This document shows, piece by piece, positions 9,084 to 18,315 of a stretch of DNA of 64,000 nucleotides. The DNA is taken from positions 458,534 to 522,533 of the forward strand of contig NZ_JAOXLP010000001.1 of the NCBI RefSeq assembly GCF_025791835.1, given 5' to 3'. Position 1 is the first letter of the stretch, and every line of letters begins with the position of its first letter. Origin of the DNA: Roseomonas xinghualingensis. GTDB lineage: Bacteria > Pseudomonadota > Alphaproteobacteria > Acetobacterales > Acetobacteraceae. The notes under the pieces were generated by a model. That model was given only the letters and a program-made list of their open reading frames with translations. It was not told the DNA's origin and searched no databases. Position numbers and translations under genes: made by a program.

Positions 9084-9614
9084 TCAGTCAATCCGGCGAA
9101 GGCCGCTGGCAAAGCGCCGCCAATTGGTGACGTAATTCGCCGCCGAGCGGCGCAGCTGATCCGCTGTGGCGGCATCCAGGGTGCGTGCCACCCGAGCCGG
9201 AGCACCGACGATTAGGGAGAAGTCGGGGAACTCCTTGCCCTCGGTTACCAGCGCATTGGCGCCGACGATGCAATGGGCGCCGATCTTCGCACGGTTCAGC
9301 ACCGTGGCGCCCATGCCGATCAGCGAGCCGTTGCCGACCGTGCAGCCATGCAGGATCGCATGGTGGCCGACCGTGACGTCATTCCCGATCGTGAGGGGCG
9401 CACCCGGATCGGAATGCAGCATCGCGCCTTCCTGGATGTTGGTGCGGGCACCGACCTGGATGGGCGTGTTGTCGCCGCGCAACACGGCGCCGAACCAGAT
9501 GCCGGCATCCTCGCCGAGGATGACGTCTCCGATGACATGCGCGTCCGGCGCTACCCAGAAATGGCCGGCATCCGGCAGGGTGGGCGTGACATCGCCGAGG
9601 GCGTAGATGGGCAA
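9084..9614 (-). CDS. Gamma-carbonic-anhydrase-like hexapeptide-repeat protein
   Basis: The 176-residue protein forms a left-handed beta-helix of hexapeptide repeats, visible as repeating I/V-G-x-x patterns (IGNDVTVGHHAILHGCTVG). The motifs LHSD and VGHHAILHGC supply the histidines that in gamma-class carbonic anhydrases (Cam/CaiE/YrdA family) bind the metal at trimer interfaces. Many bacterial members have unproven carbonic anhydrase activity. The closing IVGAPARVARTL is usual for the family. It stands alone, convergent with the gene before it. Confidence 0.85.
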   Translation of the reverse strand: MPIYALGDVTPTLPDAGHFWVAPDAHVIGDVILGEDAGIWFGAVLRGDNTPIQVGARTNIQEGAMLHSDPGAPLTIGNDVTVGHHAILHGCTVGNGSLIGMGATVLNRAKIGAHCIVGANALVTEGKEFPDFSLIVGAPARVARTLDAATADQLRRSAANYVTNWRRFASGLRRID

Positions 9615-9723
9615 GCGCTTCCTCCTTTGGAGCGGATTGCTGCAGGGTGGGACCCCTGGGCGGCTGAATCCGCTCTGTAATCAGTAAGACTGAGCATTTG
9701 ACGTGAAGGCGCGGGAACGGACA

Positions 9724-10020
9724 ATGCCCTGGTCCTTTGGGCCATGCGGTGGTGAACTCGTGCCCGGCCCATCCAATGATGCCTTTACCGAGGTGGAGGG
9801 CGAGTCAGGCGATCCGCGGCTGCGCCTGCCTGCGGCTACGCTTGCAAGATCCTGATGGCCCAAGGGGCCGAGCGCCGAAGGCGGGGGGCGCTTCTATCTC
9901 GCGGCAGGGCAACTGACTGAGGGGTTTGCCGTGGTCGCCTGGCCCGTGCGACCTGGCGAGACAGTGCATGTTCTGCGCGGGCATCCGCATCTGCCCACTC
10001 GGCTGGCGGCGGGTTTTCTT
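9724..10020 (+). pseudogene. Possible decayed reading frame with in-frame stop
   Basis: This 408-base gap between two minus-strand genes holds a plus-strand frame that looks protein-like on both sides of a TGA at 9853. The first part starts MPWSFGPCGG at 9724; the same frame resumes after the stop with GGRFYLAAGQLTEGFAVVAW and GETVHVLRGHPHLPTRLAAG. Same-frame continuation suggests a gene broken by a nonsense change. I do not recognise the family, and chance open reading in GC-rich DNA is the main alternative. Confidence 0.25.
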
Positions 10021-10022
10021 GC

Positions 10023-11048
10023 TCAGGCCTCCGAGAATGTGCCCCGGCCGGCGGCCGCGGCGACCTCCGCCAGCAACCGCTCCTCCTGCCCGGGATAGCG
10101 CGGCGAGAAGTGGAAGGCCTCAATACGCCGCACGCCTGCCTCGCGCGCGATCTCTCCCGCCGCGCGGGTTGTCAGGTGCCGGCGATCCAGGGCGATGGCG
10201 GCATCGGCGGCGGCGAAGGGCGCCTCAATGAAGAGGATGTCGGCGCCGCGGGCGAGCGTGATGGCGGCGGCACGGTTCGCCGGCAGATCGGCGAAATCCG
10301 TCAGATAGGCTATGCGCTGCCCGGGCGTCGCGACGATCAGGTCCCGCAATTCGCCCAGCTTCAGCCTGGGAGCGGTCTCCTCATCAGCCGGGCGGCCGAA
10401 GATGGAAATGGGGTGGTCATCCGGACAACCCGCCATCACGGCCGCCTTCAGCGAGGCGAGCCAGGGCCCCGTGGGCAGACCACGTTCCTCCAGCCTGCTT
10501 CGCCAGACATTGAGATGCAGCCCTTCTTCAAGGGCAAAGCCAAGGCATGGCGTGCCATGGTCCAGCAGGCCAGCACGCAGCCGTAGCGGGCCGAGCTGCA
10601 GGACGGTGCCATCCGGCGCCGCCGGCTGCGGTGGCAGCGTCTCCGGCTCGAAGCGGTTGTGCTGCCGCAGGCATGTACGCGGCCAGGCTTCGGCCGCGCT
10701 CACCTCCGTCACCTCGAAGATCAGGTCGGCGGGGATGCGGTGGGCTAGGTTCCAGGTATAGGCCTGGAGCCGGTGGAAGAGCCGCTGCGCGAAGCCTTCC
10801 GGCCCCACCACGGCCATGCGCTTCTCGCGCCCGATCAGCAGCCGGAGCAGCCGATCGAAGCCGGCCCAGTGATCCATATGGGCGTGCGACACCGCCAGGA
10901 CGCTCACCCGCAACAGATGGCGCGGGGAAAGGGCTGTCAGGTCCCCGCAGTCGAACAGCATCGTATCGGGCAGGTGGAGCGCTTCCACATAGACGCATGG
11001 ATCGCCGTTGCGCCCGTTCAGAAGGCGTGGATGCAGGGTTGGCCGCAT
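10023..11048 (-). CDS. Metallo-beta-lactamase-fold protein related to ribonuclease Z
   Basis: The 341-residue protein carries the zinc-binding motif SHAHMDHW near residue 54 and a C-terminal region with DILFIEAPF and FHFSPRY, the layout of RNase Z/ElaC-like MBL-fold proteins. True tRNase Z matures tRNA 3' ends. This protein is longer at places and lacks an obvious exosite arm, so a relative with another substrate is possible. A hairpin spans its start codon (see 11042-11069). It is a single gene flanked by a gap and by a Bug-receptor gene on the same strand. Confidence 0.75.
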   Translation of the reverse strand: MRPTLHPRLLNGRNGDPCVYVEALHLPDTMLFDCGDLTALSPRHLLRVSVLAVSHAHMDHWAGFDRLLRLLIGREKRMAVVGPEGFAQRLFHRLQAYTWNLAHRIPADLIFEVTEVSAAEAWPRTCLRQHNRFEPETLPPQPAAPDGTVLQLGPLRLRAGLLDHGTPCLGFALEEGLHLNVWRSRLEERGLPTGPWLASLKAAVMAGCPDDHPISIFGRPADEETAPRLKLGELRDLIVATPGQRIAYLTDFADLPANRAAAITLARGADILFIEAPFAAADAAIALDRRHLTTRAAGEIAREAGVRRIEAFHFSPRYPGQEERLLAEVAAAAGRGTFSEA

Positions 11049-11069
11049 GGCGGAGGAGTGCCATGCGGC
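11042..11069 (-). promoter_or_regulatory. Hairpin enclosing the start codon of the RNase Z-like gene
   Basis: A 10-base-pair stem (11042-11051 with 11060-11069) has an eight-base loop. In the mRNA the loop reads ACUCCUCC and the downstream arm contains the AUG at 11048-11046. The structure could hide the start codon. It may also be chance in GC-rich DNA. Confidence 0.3.
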
Positions 11070-11189
11070 GGAGCCGGGGTCGAGAAGGATCGCAGAACGG
11101 CGCGGACCGGCCGTGCCTGCCCGGTGCGCGAAACCGGAGTCCTCACGGCCATTGATGAGGATCGGAACTCATCCGCCGCGTCATTCGAG

Positions 11190-12179
11190 TCACTGCTTGA
11201 CGATCTGGCCTTCAGCTGCCGCGGCGGCCCAGCGGGCATCGTCGGAGCGCAGGAAAGCCGCTGTTTGCTCCGGATCGAGCAGGTTCGGCTCCAGGCCCAG
11301 CGTGCGGAACCGCTCCATCAGCGCCGGCTCTGCATAGGCACGGGCGATGGCGGCATGCACCTCACGCAGCAGCGCGGGTTGCATGCGCGGCGGCGCCAGG
11401 GCCGCGACCCAGCCGGAGACGTCGTAATCCGCAACGCCCCCCTCGCGCACCGTGGGCACATCGGGCATCAGCCGCGTGCGCTCGGCGGTAGAGACGGCCA
11501 GCACGCGCACCTGGTTGGTGGAGAGGTGGGGCAGGGCGCTCGCAGTGCTCGTCCAGCCGATCGGCAGGTGGCCCGCGACGATGTCGTTCATCAGCAGCCC
11601 GCCGCCGCGATACTGCACTTCTTCCGTCCGCACGCCCGCGCGGCGGTTGAACTCATGGCCGGCGAAAGCGGTCAGCGCCTCGGTGGCGCCGAAGCCGACC
11701 TTGCCGGGATTGGCGCGGGCATAGCGTACCAGCCCGGCTACATCCTCGAAGGGCTGGTTGCGCGCGGCGACCAGGACCAGGATCTGCCGTGACAGGATCG
11801 CGACCGGCGTGAAGTCCTTCACCGGATCATAGGGGATCTGGGCAAGCTGGTACTTGTTCAGGTTGTGGGTGGAGGTGACGACCGCGAAGGTGGAACCGTC
11901 CGGCTCCGCCCGCGCCACCGCTTCGGAGCCGATGACGCCCTGCGCGCCGGGGCGATTCTCGACGATGATGGGCTGCGCTAGGTTTGGCCGCATCGCCTCG
12001 ACCAATGCGCGGGCGAGGACATCCGTACCGCCGCCGGGTGGGTAGGGGAGGATGACGCGGACAGGGCGTTGCGGCCAGGTGGCCGCGGTGTTCTGGGCCT
12101 GGCCTTCCGTGGCCTGGGCCGTCAGGGCAAGGCTGGCGCCGGCCAGCATCGCCCGGCGCCCGATGTGATGTCGGATCAT
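11190..12179 (-). CDS. Bug-family tricarboxylate transport receptor
   Basis: This is a periplasmic solute receptor of the Bug (TctC) family, 329 residues from ATG 12179. It has a Tat-like signal start (MIRHHIGRRAMLAG) and then WPQRPVRVILPYPPGGGTDVLAR, the usual start of the mature family, with PGAQGVIGSEAVARAEPDG following. Bug receptors bind small carboxylates or amides between two lobes. No tctA or tctB permease gene is near, so it is an orphan receptor as often seen in Roseomonas and Bordetella. The frame stays open upstream, but the chosen start gives the expected signal peptide. Confidence 0.9.
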   Translation of the reverse strand: MIRHHIGRRAMLAGASLALTAQATEGQAQNTAATWPQRPVRVILPYPPGGGTDVLARALVEAMRPNLAQPIIVENRPGAQGVIGSEAVARAEPDGSTFAVVTSTHNLNKYQLAQIPYDPVKDFTPVAILSRQILVLVAARNQPFEDVAGLVRYARANPGKVGFGATEALTAFAGHEFNRRAGVRTEEVQYRGGGLLMNDIVAGHLPIGWTSTASALPHLSTNQVRVLAVSTAERTRLMPDVPTVREGGVADYDVSGWVAALAPPRMQPALLREVHAAIARAYAEPALMERFRTLGLEPNLLDPEQTAAFLRSDDARWAAAAAEGQIVKQ

Positions 12180-12325
12180 GTTTCCTCCTGCTTTTGCGGC
12201 AGTATTGGCCGGGGGGATGGGCTTGGAAAGCACCTGTGCCAGGGGCAGGGCAGAAACCGGCCCCTTGACCTCCCGCCCTGGCGAGGCTCGTGTCCCTCGG
12301 ACCAAGAATGCCGGAGAGAACGCCC

Positions 12326-13369
12326 GTGAAGCACCGACTTGCCGCCCTTGCGCTTTCGTTCGGCATCGGCGCCGCCCAGGCCCAGACACCTGCGCCGTCC
12401 CAGCCGCCGCTGCAGGTGAAGGAAATCGGGAGCTTCCATGTCGGCGGCCGGGTTGCCCAGCTGGAAGGGCTGCCGGTGCGGGAGATGGTTCCCTCCCCTG
12501 GCGCGCCGCCCATCCGCGTCGATCCCAACGGCCAGTTCCAGGTGGAAGGGATGTACGCGCAATACGTGAAGCTCGCGGAGCCACGCGCCCGCTATCCGCT
12601 TCTGCTCTGGCATGGCGGCGGGTTGACCGGCGTGACCTGGGAGACGACGCCCGATGGCCGCCCTGGCTGGCAGATGTATTTCCTTCGCCAGGGCCATGAC
12701 GTTTATGTCAGCGACGCGGTGGAGCGCGGCCGGGCCGGATGGGCCCGCTTCCCCGAGATCTTTCCGGGAGAGCCGGTCTTCCGCAGCATGGGCGAGGGTT
12801 GGGGCCTGTTCCGCGTGGGGCCGCAGGAGGGCTGGAACGCCAATCCCGCACGCCGAAAGGCCTTTCCGGATACGCTCTTTCCGGTAGCGGCCTGGGATGC
12901 CTTCACCCGCCAGGCCGTGCCGCGCTGGAGCACCACCGACAGCCAGATCCAGGCGGCCTACAACGCCTATGTCCAGCAGGTTTGCCCCTGCGTCATCATC
13001 GTGCACAGCCAGGGCGGCAACTTCGCCTTCAATGCCGCGCTGGCCGCGCCCGACAAGGTGCGCGCGATCATTGCCATCGAGCCCTCCGGCACCCCCTCAG
13101 CGGTGACGGACGCGGCGCCCCTGCGGAATGTGCCGCATCTGATCGTATGGGGCGACCATTTCGCGGAATCTCCTTTCTGGCAGCGGATCCGCGGCAATGT
13201 GGAGCGCTGGGCCGGTGCCATCCGGGAAGCCGGTGGTACGGCCGATATCCTGGATCTGCCGGCGGAGGGGGTGCGCGGAAACAGCCATATGCCGATGATG
13301 GACCGGAACAGCGACGAGGTTGCGGGCCGCATCCATGCCTGGATGGAGCGGCGCGGGCTGATGCGCTGA
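12326..13369 (+). CDS. Secreted alpha/beta-hydrolase (esterase-like)
   Basis: The 347-residue precursor starts with a signal peptide (KHRLAALALSFGIGAAQA). The start is set at GTG 12326 because GGAGAG lies seven bases before it; ATG 12308 in the same frame is the alternative. The alpha/beta-hydrolase core shows the oxyanion region LLWHGGGLTG and the nucleophile elbow VHSQGGN, with a likely acid in WGDHF and histidine in GNSHMPMMD near the C-terminus. Related secreted proteins are annotated as esterases; the substrate is unknown. It is divergent from the neighbouring Bug-receptor gene, whose ligand could be its product. Confidence 0.8.
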   Translation: MKHRLAALALSFGIGAAQAQTPAPSQPPLQVKEIGSFHVGGRVAQLEGLPVREMVPSPGAPPIRVDPNGQFQVEGMYAQYVKLAEPRARYPLLLWHGGGLTGVTWETTPDGRPGWQMYFLRQGHDVYVSDAVERGRAGWARFPEIFPGEPVFRSMGEGWGLFRVGPQEGWNANPARRKAFPDTLFPVAAWDAFTRQAVPRWSTTDSQIQAAYNAYVQQVCPCVIIVHSQGGNFAFNAALAAPDKVRAIIAIEPSGTPSAVTDAAPLRNVPHLIVWGDHFAESPFWQRIRGNVERWAGAIREAGGTADILDLPAEGVRGNSHMPMMDRNSDEVAGRIHAWMERRGLMR

Positions 13370-13426
13370 CCATCCGGGCCTGATACCACGGCACCACCAC
13401 GTCACGCGTCCGGGCAGGAAATGGGG

Positions 13427-14326
13427 ATGACCGAGATTCGCCCGCAGGTAACCGGTTTCTATCACGAAGACACCTGCAGCATCGCCTATGTGGTCGCGGA
13501 CCCGGTGACCGGGCGATGCGCGATCGTCGATCCCGTTCTTGACTTCGATCGCCCGAGCCGTGGCACCCATACCAGCTTTGCCGACCGGATGGCCGGCTTC
13601 GTGCGGGACAGGGGGCTGGCGGTGGAGTGGATTCTCGACACGCATCCGCATGCGGACCACTTCTCCGCCGCGCCCTATCTGAAGGAGGTGTTCGGCGCGC
13701 CGATGGCCATCGGCGAGCATGTCGTCACGGTCCAGCGCATCTGGCAGAAGATCTACAACCTGCCCGGCTTTCCGGCCGATGGCTCCCAGTGGGACCATCT
13801 GTTCAAGGACGGCGAAGGCTTCCGCATCGGGGAACTGACGGCGGAGGTCATCTTCTCCCCCGGCCATACGGCGGCTTCCATCACCTATGTCGTCGGCAAT
13901 GCCGCCTTCATCCATGATACGTTGTTCATGCCAGATGGCGGCACGGCGCGCGCTGATTTCCCCGGTGGCGATGCCCATGCGCTCTATCGCAGCATCCGCC
14001 GCATTCTGGAGCTTCCGTCGGAAACCCGCCTCTTCACAGGTCATGACTACAAGCCCGGCGGACGCCCGCCGAAATGGGAATCGACGGTTGCCGAGCAGCG
14101 CGCACATAACATCCATCTTCGGGGCGATATGGCCGAGGAGGATTTCGTGCGAATGCGCCAGGAGCGTGACCGCACCCTGCCCTTGCCCGGCCTGCTGCTG
14201 GAGGCGCTTCAGATCAATATCCGTGGCGGGCGGCTGCCTGAGCCGGAGGCCAATGGCGTTTCCTATCTGAAAATCCCGCTGAACTACTTCCGGGAAGCAG
14301 GGGCTGACCACGCCGCGAAGGACTGA
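13427..14326 (+). CDS. MBL-fold hydrolase of the persulfide dioxygenase/Blh type
   Basis: The protein of about 299 residues has the metal motif DTHPHADHFS (near residue 65), then SPGHTAASITYVV and the late TGHDY, matching the glyoxalase II-like group that includes persulfide dioxygenase (ETHE1) and Blh. These use a single iron to oxidise glutathione persulfide in sulfide detoxification. The start is placed at ATG 13427 because AGGAA is well spaced from it; ATG 13421 is too close. No rhodanese or sulfide:quinone reductase gene is adjacent, so the substrate is inferred from family only. Confidence 0.78.
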   Translation: MTEIRPQVTGFYHEDTCSIAYVVADPVTGRCAIVDPVLDFDRPSRGTHTSFADRMAGFVRDRGLAVEWILDTHPHADHFSAAPYLKEVFGAPMAIGEHVVTVQRIWQKIYNLPGFPADGSQWDHLFKDGEGFRIGELTAEVIFSPGHTAASITYVVGNAAFIHDTLFMPDGGTARADFPGGDAHALYRSIRRILELPSETRLFTGHDYKPGGRPPKWESTVAEQRAHNIHLRGDMAEEDFVRMRQERDRTLPLPGLLLEALQINIRGGRLPEPEANGVSYLKIPLNYFREAGADHAAKD

Positions 14327-14451
14327 CGTCCCGGGAGCCTCATCTCCTGGCCGGCCGCTCAGGATGGGCGCTCATCGCTTGCATGGGCGGCAGCATGGAA
14401 CCTGGGCTGCATCCTCGCGTTCGGCCCTCGCAAGCCATGCATGAAGCGAGG

Positions 14452-15276
14452 ATGCCGGTGGTGGCGAAGCAGAACCGCCTCGAAATGCTCGCGCGCCTTG
14501 GTTACGCGGCCCGTGGCCTCGTCAGCTTCCTTGTGGGCTTGATGGCGCTGCTGGCCGCGATCGGGCAGGGTGGGGAAGTGACGGGCTCCAAGGGCGCTCT
14601 GCAAACGCTCCTCTCCCAGCCATGGGGGAGTGCGCTGCTGGCCGTCGTGGCACTAGGACTGTTCGGCTTTGCCCTGTGGCGCGTCCTTCAGTCGCTGCTG
14701 GATGCAGATGGGCTCGGCAGGACGTGGCGCGCCATGGTCGCCCGTACTGGCCAGCTGATATCAGCCGCCACCTACGCCGCCCTTGGGGTCTTCGCCATCA
14801 ACCTTCTTGTCGGATCGGCTTCTGGTGGCGGGGAGGACCAGGCTGCCCGGGACTGGACCAGATGGCTCATGGCGCAGCCCCTCGGTCGCTGGCTCGTGGG
14901 GGCTGTCGGGCTTGGGGTGCTGGGGGCTGCCCTTGGGATGGCCGGCAAGGCATGGTCGGCCTCGTTCAGGAAGTATCTGGCATGCGGGCCTGATGCGGCC
15001 GCCTGGGTCATCCCACTGGGCCGTGCCGGTTTCGCGGCGCGGTCCGTCGTCTTCCTGATCGTTGGCGCCTTTCTCGTCATCGCGGCCTATCGCTCGGATC
15101 CCAGCGAGGCGCGTGGCCTTGGCGGCGCCTTGCTCGCGCTTCAGGATCAACCCTTCGGGCGGATTGCCTTCGGGCTGGTTGCCCTCGGCCTCGCCGCGTT
15201 CGGGGCCTTCGAATTCGCGGAGGCACGGTACCGGCGCATCGTCGCGCCGGATGAGCAGCGGATCCTCACGGCCTGA
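14452..15276 (+). CDS. DUF1206 membrane protein
   Basis: The protein of about 274 residues contains three repeated pairs of membrane helices, each starting with a GYAARGLVSFLVG, GQLISAATYAALG or GRAGFAARSVVFLIVG type segment, which is the DUF1206 pattern. Six transmembrane helices are expected. The function of the family is unknown. The start is uncertain: ATG 14452 is chosen because the family homology begins soon after; ATG 14383 and 14437 and GTG 14458 are in the same frame. The gene is convergent with a Bug-receptor gene with only 18 bases between the stops. Confidence 0.8.
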   Translation: MPVVAKQNRLEMLARLGYAARGLVSFLVGLMALLAAIGQGGEVTGSKGALQTLLSQPWGSALLAVVALGLFGFALWRVLQSLLDADGLGRTWRAMVARTGQLISAATYAALGVFAINLLVGSASGGGEDQAARDWTRWLMAQPLGRWLVGAVGLGVLGAALGMAGKAWSASFRKYLACGPDAAAWVIPLGRAGFAARSVVFLIVGAFLVIAAYRSDPSEARGLGGALLALQDQPFGRIAFGLVALGLAAFGAFEFAEARYRRIVAPDEQRILTA

Positions 15277-15294
15277 TCTTCGGCTGGCCTTACC

Positions 15295-16275
15295 TCAATC
15301 GGGCCGCATATTGGCGCGGCGGACCACCTCGGCCCAGCGGGAGCGTTCAGTCAGGATGAAGTCACGGAAGGCTTCGGGCGGGCCGGGGCTGGGCTCGGCA
15401 CCTTCGGCCTCCAGCCTTTGGCGGAGCCTCTCGCCACTCAGGATACGGGCGGATTCCGTGTTCAGGCGCTCCACGATGGCGCGCGGCGTTCCTGCCGGCG
15501 CTAGAAGCCCGTACCATTGCGTCGCGTCGAAGCCGTTGACGCCCTGCTCGGTGATGGTGGGGATGTCCGGTGCGCTGGCAAGACGACGGAGCGACGAGAC
15601 GCCGAGGGCGCGCAGCGTCCCGGCGCGCACGGGCGGCAGGGCGGGCGGTCCGCCAGTGAAGGTCAGGTCGATCGTGCCGCCGATCAGGTCGTTCAGCATG
15701 GGTGCCGTGCCGCGATACGGCACATGCTGCATGGTCGTGCCGGTGGCGAGGTTGAAGGCCACCATGGCGATATGCGCGGCTGAGCCATTGCCGCCGGAAC
15801 CATAGGTGAGCACGCCGGGCTGCCGCTTCGCGAGCGCGATCAACTCCGCGATGCCGTTGGCCGCCAGCTTCCGTGGGTTCACCACCATGATATTCGGAAC
15901 CACTGCCGCGAGCACGATGGGCGCGAAGGACTCCACCGTGTCGTAGGAGAGGTGTGGGTAGAGCGCCGGGTTCACAGCCAGCGTGCCGATATGGCCCATA
16001 AGAAGCGTATGGCCATCGGGTGCCGCATGGGCGACGAGCTCCGTCCCGATCGTGCCGCCGGCACCGCCGCGGTTCTCGACGACGAAAGGCTGTCCGAGCG
16101 CGGCCTGCAACTCGGCCGCCAGGGCGCGGGCGATGATGTCGGTGGAGCCGCCAGGGGTGAAGGGCACGATGACGCGGACGGGGCGGTTCGGCCAGGGACC
16201 CTGCGCACGCGCCAGGCTGGGAAGGAAAAGCGCACCGGCCAGGGCGGCACGGCGTGGCAGCGATGCCGGCATCAT
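15295..16275 (-). CDS. Bug-family tricarboxylate transport receptor
   Basis: This 326-residue periplasmic receptor has a signal sequence (RRAALAGALFLPSLARA) and the family start GPWPNRPVRVIVPFTPGGST, then NRGGAGGTIGTELVAHAAPDG. It is the second of three Bug receptors in the window and, like the others, has no membrane partner nearby. Ligand specificity cannot be read from the sequence. No operon partner lies directly upstream; the sulfhydrylase gene ends 220 bases further on. Confidence 0.9.
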   Translation of the reverse strand: MMPASLPRRAALAGALFLPSLARAQGPWPNRPVRVIVPFTPGGSTDIIARALAAELQAALGQPFVVENRGGAGGTIGTELVAHAAPDGHTLLMGHIGTLAVNPALYPHLSYDTVESFAPIVLAAVVPNIMVVNPRKLAANGIAELIALAKRQPGVLTYGSGGNGSAAHIAMVAFNLATGTTMQHVPYRGTAPMLNDLIGGTIDLTFTGGPPALPPVRAGTLRALGVSSLRRLASAPDIPTITEQGVNGFDATQWYGLLAPAGTPRAIVERLNTESARILSGERLRQRLEAEGAEPSPGPPEAFRDFILTERSRWAEVVRRANMRPD

Positions 16276-16494
16276 GGCGTGATCATGGGTCTGGGTCCGT
16301 GCATTCGCTTCCTCCTGCCCCTTCTCCGCCGGAGAGGAGAAAGGTAGGCGAGGGGATGCCTCGGCATGCCATCATTTCTTCCGGGTACGGTATAAGGCGG
16401 AGGAATACCCGCCTGATCCAGGCGACGCCGTGGATGGGATGGCAGGTACCGCGCGCCGCCATCAACGGGTGATGCAGGCGCGCGGCATGGCCCG

Positions 16495-17808
16495 CTACTC
16501 GGCGGCCAGCGGCTTCACATGGCCGCCCGATGCGTCGAGGGCCTGGGTCAGGTCGGCCAGGATGTCATCCGGATGCTCCAGCCCGATCGAGAGCCGGACA
16601 TAACCGGGGGACACCCCGGTCGCGAGCTGGTCCTCGGGCGAGAGCTGCGAATGCGTGGTGCTGGCCGGGTGGATGGCGAGGCTCCGCGCGTCGCCGATAT
16701 TGGCAACGTGATAGACGAGCTTCAGGGCATCGATGAAGCGGCGTCCCGCCTCCACGCCGCCGGCCAGTTCGAAGCCGACCAGCCCGCCATGGCCACGGTT
16801 GAGGTACTTGGCCACGCGTGCGGCGGCCTCCCCTGTCTGGTGCTTCGGATAGATCACCCGGCTGACCTCCGGGCGCCCGGCGAGGAAATCGGCCACGATT
16901 TCCGCGTTTCGGCTGTGCTCGCGCATCCGCAACGCCAGGGTTTCGATCCCTTGCAGGGTCAGGAAGGCGTTGAAGGGGGACATGGCGGCGCCGAGATCCC
17001 GCAGCAGCGTCACCCGTGCCTTCAGGATATAGGCGATAGGGCCCATGGGCTTGGCCGCCTCCGCCCAGACCGCGCCGTGATAGGAGGGGTCGGGCCGGTG
17101 CAGGGCTGGCTGGCGCTTCGGATGGGCCGCCCAGTCGAAATTGCCGCCATCGACGATGATCCCGCCGATGCTGGTGCCATGGCCACCAAGATATTTGGTG
17201 GTGGAGAGCACCACCACCGCCGCGCCGTGGTCGAAGGGGCGCACCAGGGTGGGGGCGGCGGTGTTGTCCATGATCAGCGGAATGCCGAGGGGGCGGCCGA
17301 GCGCCGCGACCTCGGCGATCGGGAAGACCTCCAGCTTCGGGTTCGGCAGGGTTTCGGCATACCAGGCGCGCGTGCGGTCATCGGAAGCGCGAAGGAAGGC
17401 CTCGGGGTCCGCCGGATCCACGAAGCGCACCTCGATGCCCTGGTCGCGGAAGGTGTTGGCGAAGAGGTTCCAGGTGCCGCCGTACAGGTTCGTCGAGGAA
17501 ACGATGTTGTCGCCGGCATGGGCCAGGTTCTGGACGGCCATGGCCGAGGCGGCCTGGCCGGATGCGCCGGCGAGCGCGGCCACCCCTCCCTCCAGCGCCG
17601 CGACGCGCTGCTCCAGCACATCCGTCGTGGGGTTCATGATGCGCGTGTAGATGTTGCCCAGCTCCTGCAGCCCGAAGAGGCGGGAGGCATGGGCGGCATC
17701 GTCGAACTGGTAGGAGGTGGTCTGGTAGATCGGCACCGCCACGGCCTTGGTGGTGGGATCGCGCCGCCAGCCGGCATGCAGGGCGATCGTTTCCGGGTGC
17801 TGGGACAT
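16495..17808 (-). CDS. metY: O-acetylhomoserine sulfhydrylase (aminocarboxypropyltransferase)
   Basis: This cytosolic PLP enzyme replaces the acetate of O-acetylhomoserine with sulfide (or methanethiol), giving homocysteine or methionine. The 437-residue length fits the MetY branch rather than the shorter cystathionine enzymes. The start HPETIALHAGWRRDPTTKA, the tract YTRIMNPTTDVLEQRVAALE and the PLP lysine Lys205 in STTKYLGGHGT are all present. The ATG at 17808 follows AAGGAGG at ideal spacing. The gene stands alone between a receptor gene and a small secreted protein gene. Confidence 0.93.
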   Translation of the reverse strand: MSQHPETIALHAGWRRDPTTKAVAVPIYQTTSYQFDDAAHASRLFGLQELGNIYTRIMNPTTDVLEQRVAALEGGVAALAGASGQAASAMAVQNLAHAGDNIVSSTNLYGGTWNLFANTFRDQGIEVRFVDPADPEAFLRASDDRTRAWYAETLPNPKLEVFPIAEVAALGRPLGIPLIMDNTAAPTLVRPFDHGAAVVVLSTTKYLGGHGTSIGGIIVDGGNFDWAAHPKRQPALHRPDPSYHGAVWAEAAKPMGPIAYILKARVTLLRDLGAAMSPFNAFLTLQGIETLALRMREHSRNAEIVADFLAGRPEVSRVIYPKHQTGEAAARVAKYLNRGHGGLVGFELAGGVEAGRRFIDALKLVYHVANIGDARSLAIHPASTTHSQLSPEDQLATGVSPGYVRLSIGLEHPDDILADLTQALDASGGHVKPLAAE

Positions 17809-17920
17809 TGTATCCTCCTTGGTGCGGGCCGTTGCCACGGCTAGCTGTCATCCTGCGGCGCGCGGCGGTCAAGGAGGGAGGGCTGCGCTGCCAGCCCGGA
17901 TGCTTCAAGGAAGCAGCGAT

Positions 17921-17946
17921 GCCCGGCCACCATCGGGTGGCCGGGC
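17921..17946 (-). terminator. Hairpin downstream of small secreted protein gene
   Basis: A perfect 11-base-pair stem (17921-17931 with 17936-17946) with the loop ATCG lies 20 bases beyond the stop of the minus-strand gene at 17967. No U-tract follows. Confidence 0.5.
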
Positions 17947-17966
17947 GCGGCTGAAGGCGGCGAGCT

Positions 17967-18272
17967 TCAGTTCCCCTGGGTCGAGAAGTCGAAATTGGTG
18001 AGAAGCGGCCCGGTGCTGGCGAGTGGCGAGCGGCTATCGCCCTGCTTCCAGGCCGGCGATGCGGTGGGGCCCGCGACGTACTGGTCGTCTCCCCCGGCAA
18101 GCTGCCGCTCTCCGCTGAAATGCGAGCCAGCGAGAAGCGTGCGGCTGTGAGGCTGCTTCCAGGCCTGTGATGCGGTGGGCCCCGCGACATAGTCGCCCTC
18201 AGCGAAGGACGGGTTGGCCAGGCCGCTGATGAAGACGGTGGCGAAGGCGGCAATGGTGAAGATCCTGTGCAT
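17967..18272 (-). CDS. Small secreted protein with two internal repeats
   Basis: The 101-residue precursor has a signal peptide (HRIFTIAAFATVFISGLANPSFA) and a mature part made of two repeats of about 37 residues, each starting YVAGPTASxAWKQ and continuing with an SR-L motif. It ends with FDFSTQGN. AGGAGAT stands seven bases before the ATG. I do not recognise a named family; the composition suggests an exported, non-enzymatic protein. A short frame just upstream (18316-18501) ends with a closely similar tail, suggesting local duplication. Confidence 0.7.
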   Translation of the reverse strand: MHRIFTIAAFATVFISGLANPSFAEGDYVAGPTASQAWKQPHSRTLLAGSHFSGERQLAGGDDQYVAGPTASPAWKQGDSRSPLASTGPLLTNFDFSTQGN

Positions 18273-18315
18273 GACATATCTCCTGTCTGGATGTGGATGG
18301 AATGTGTCTGTTGGC

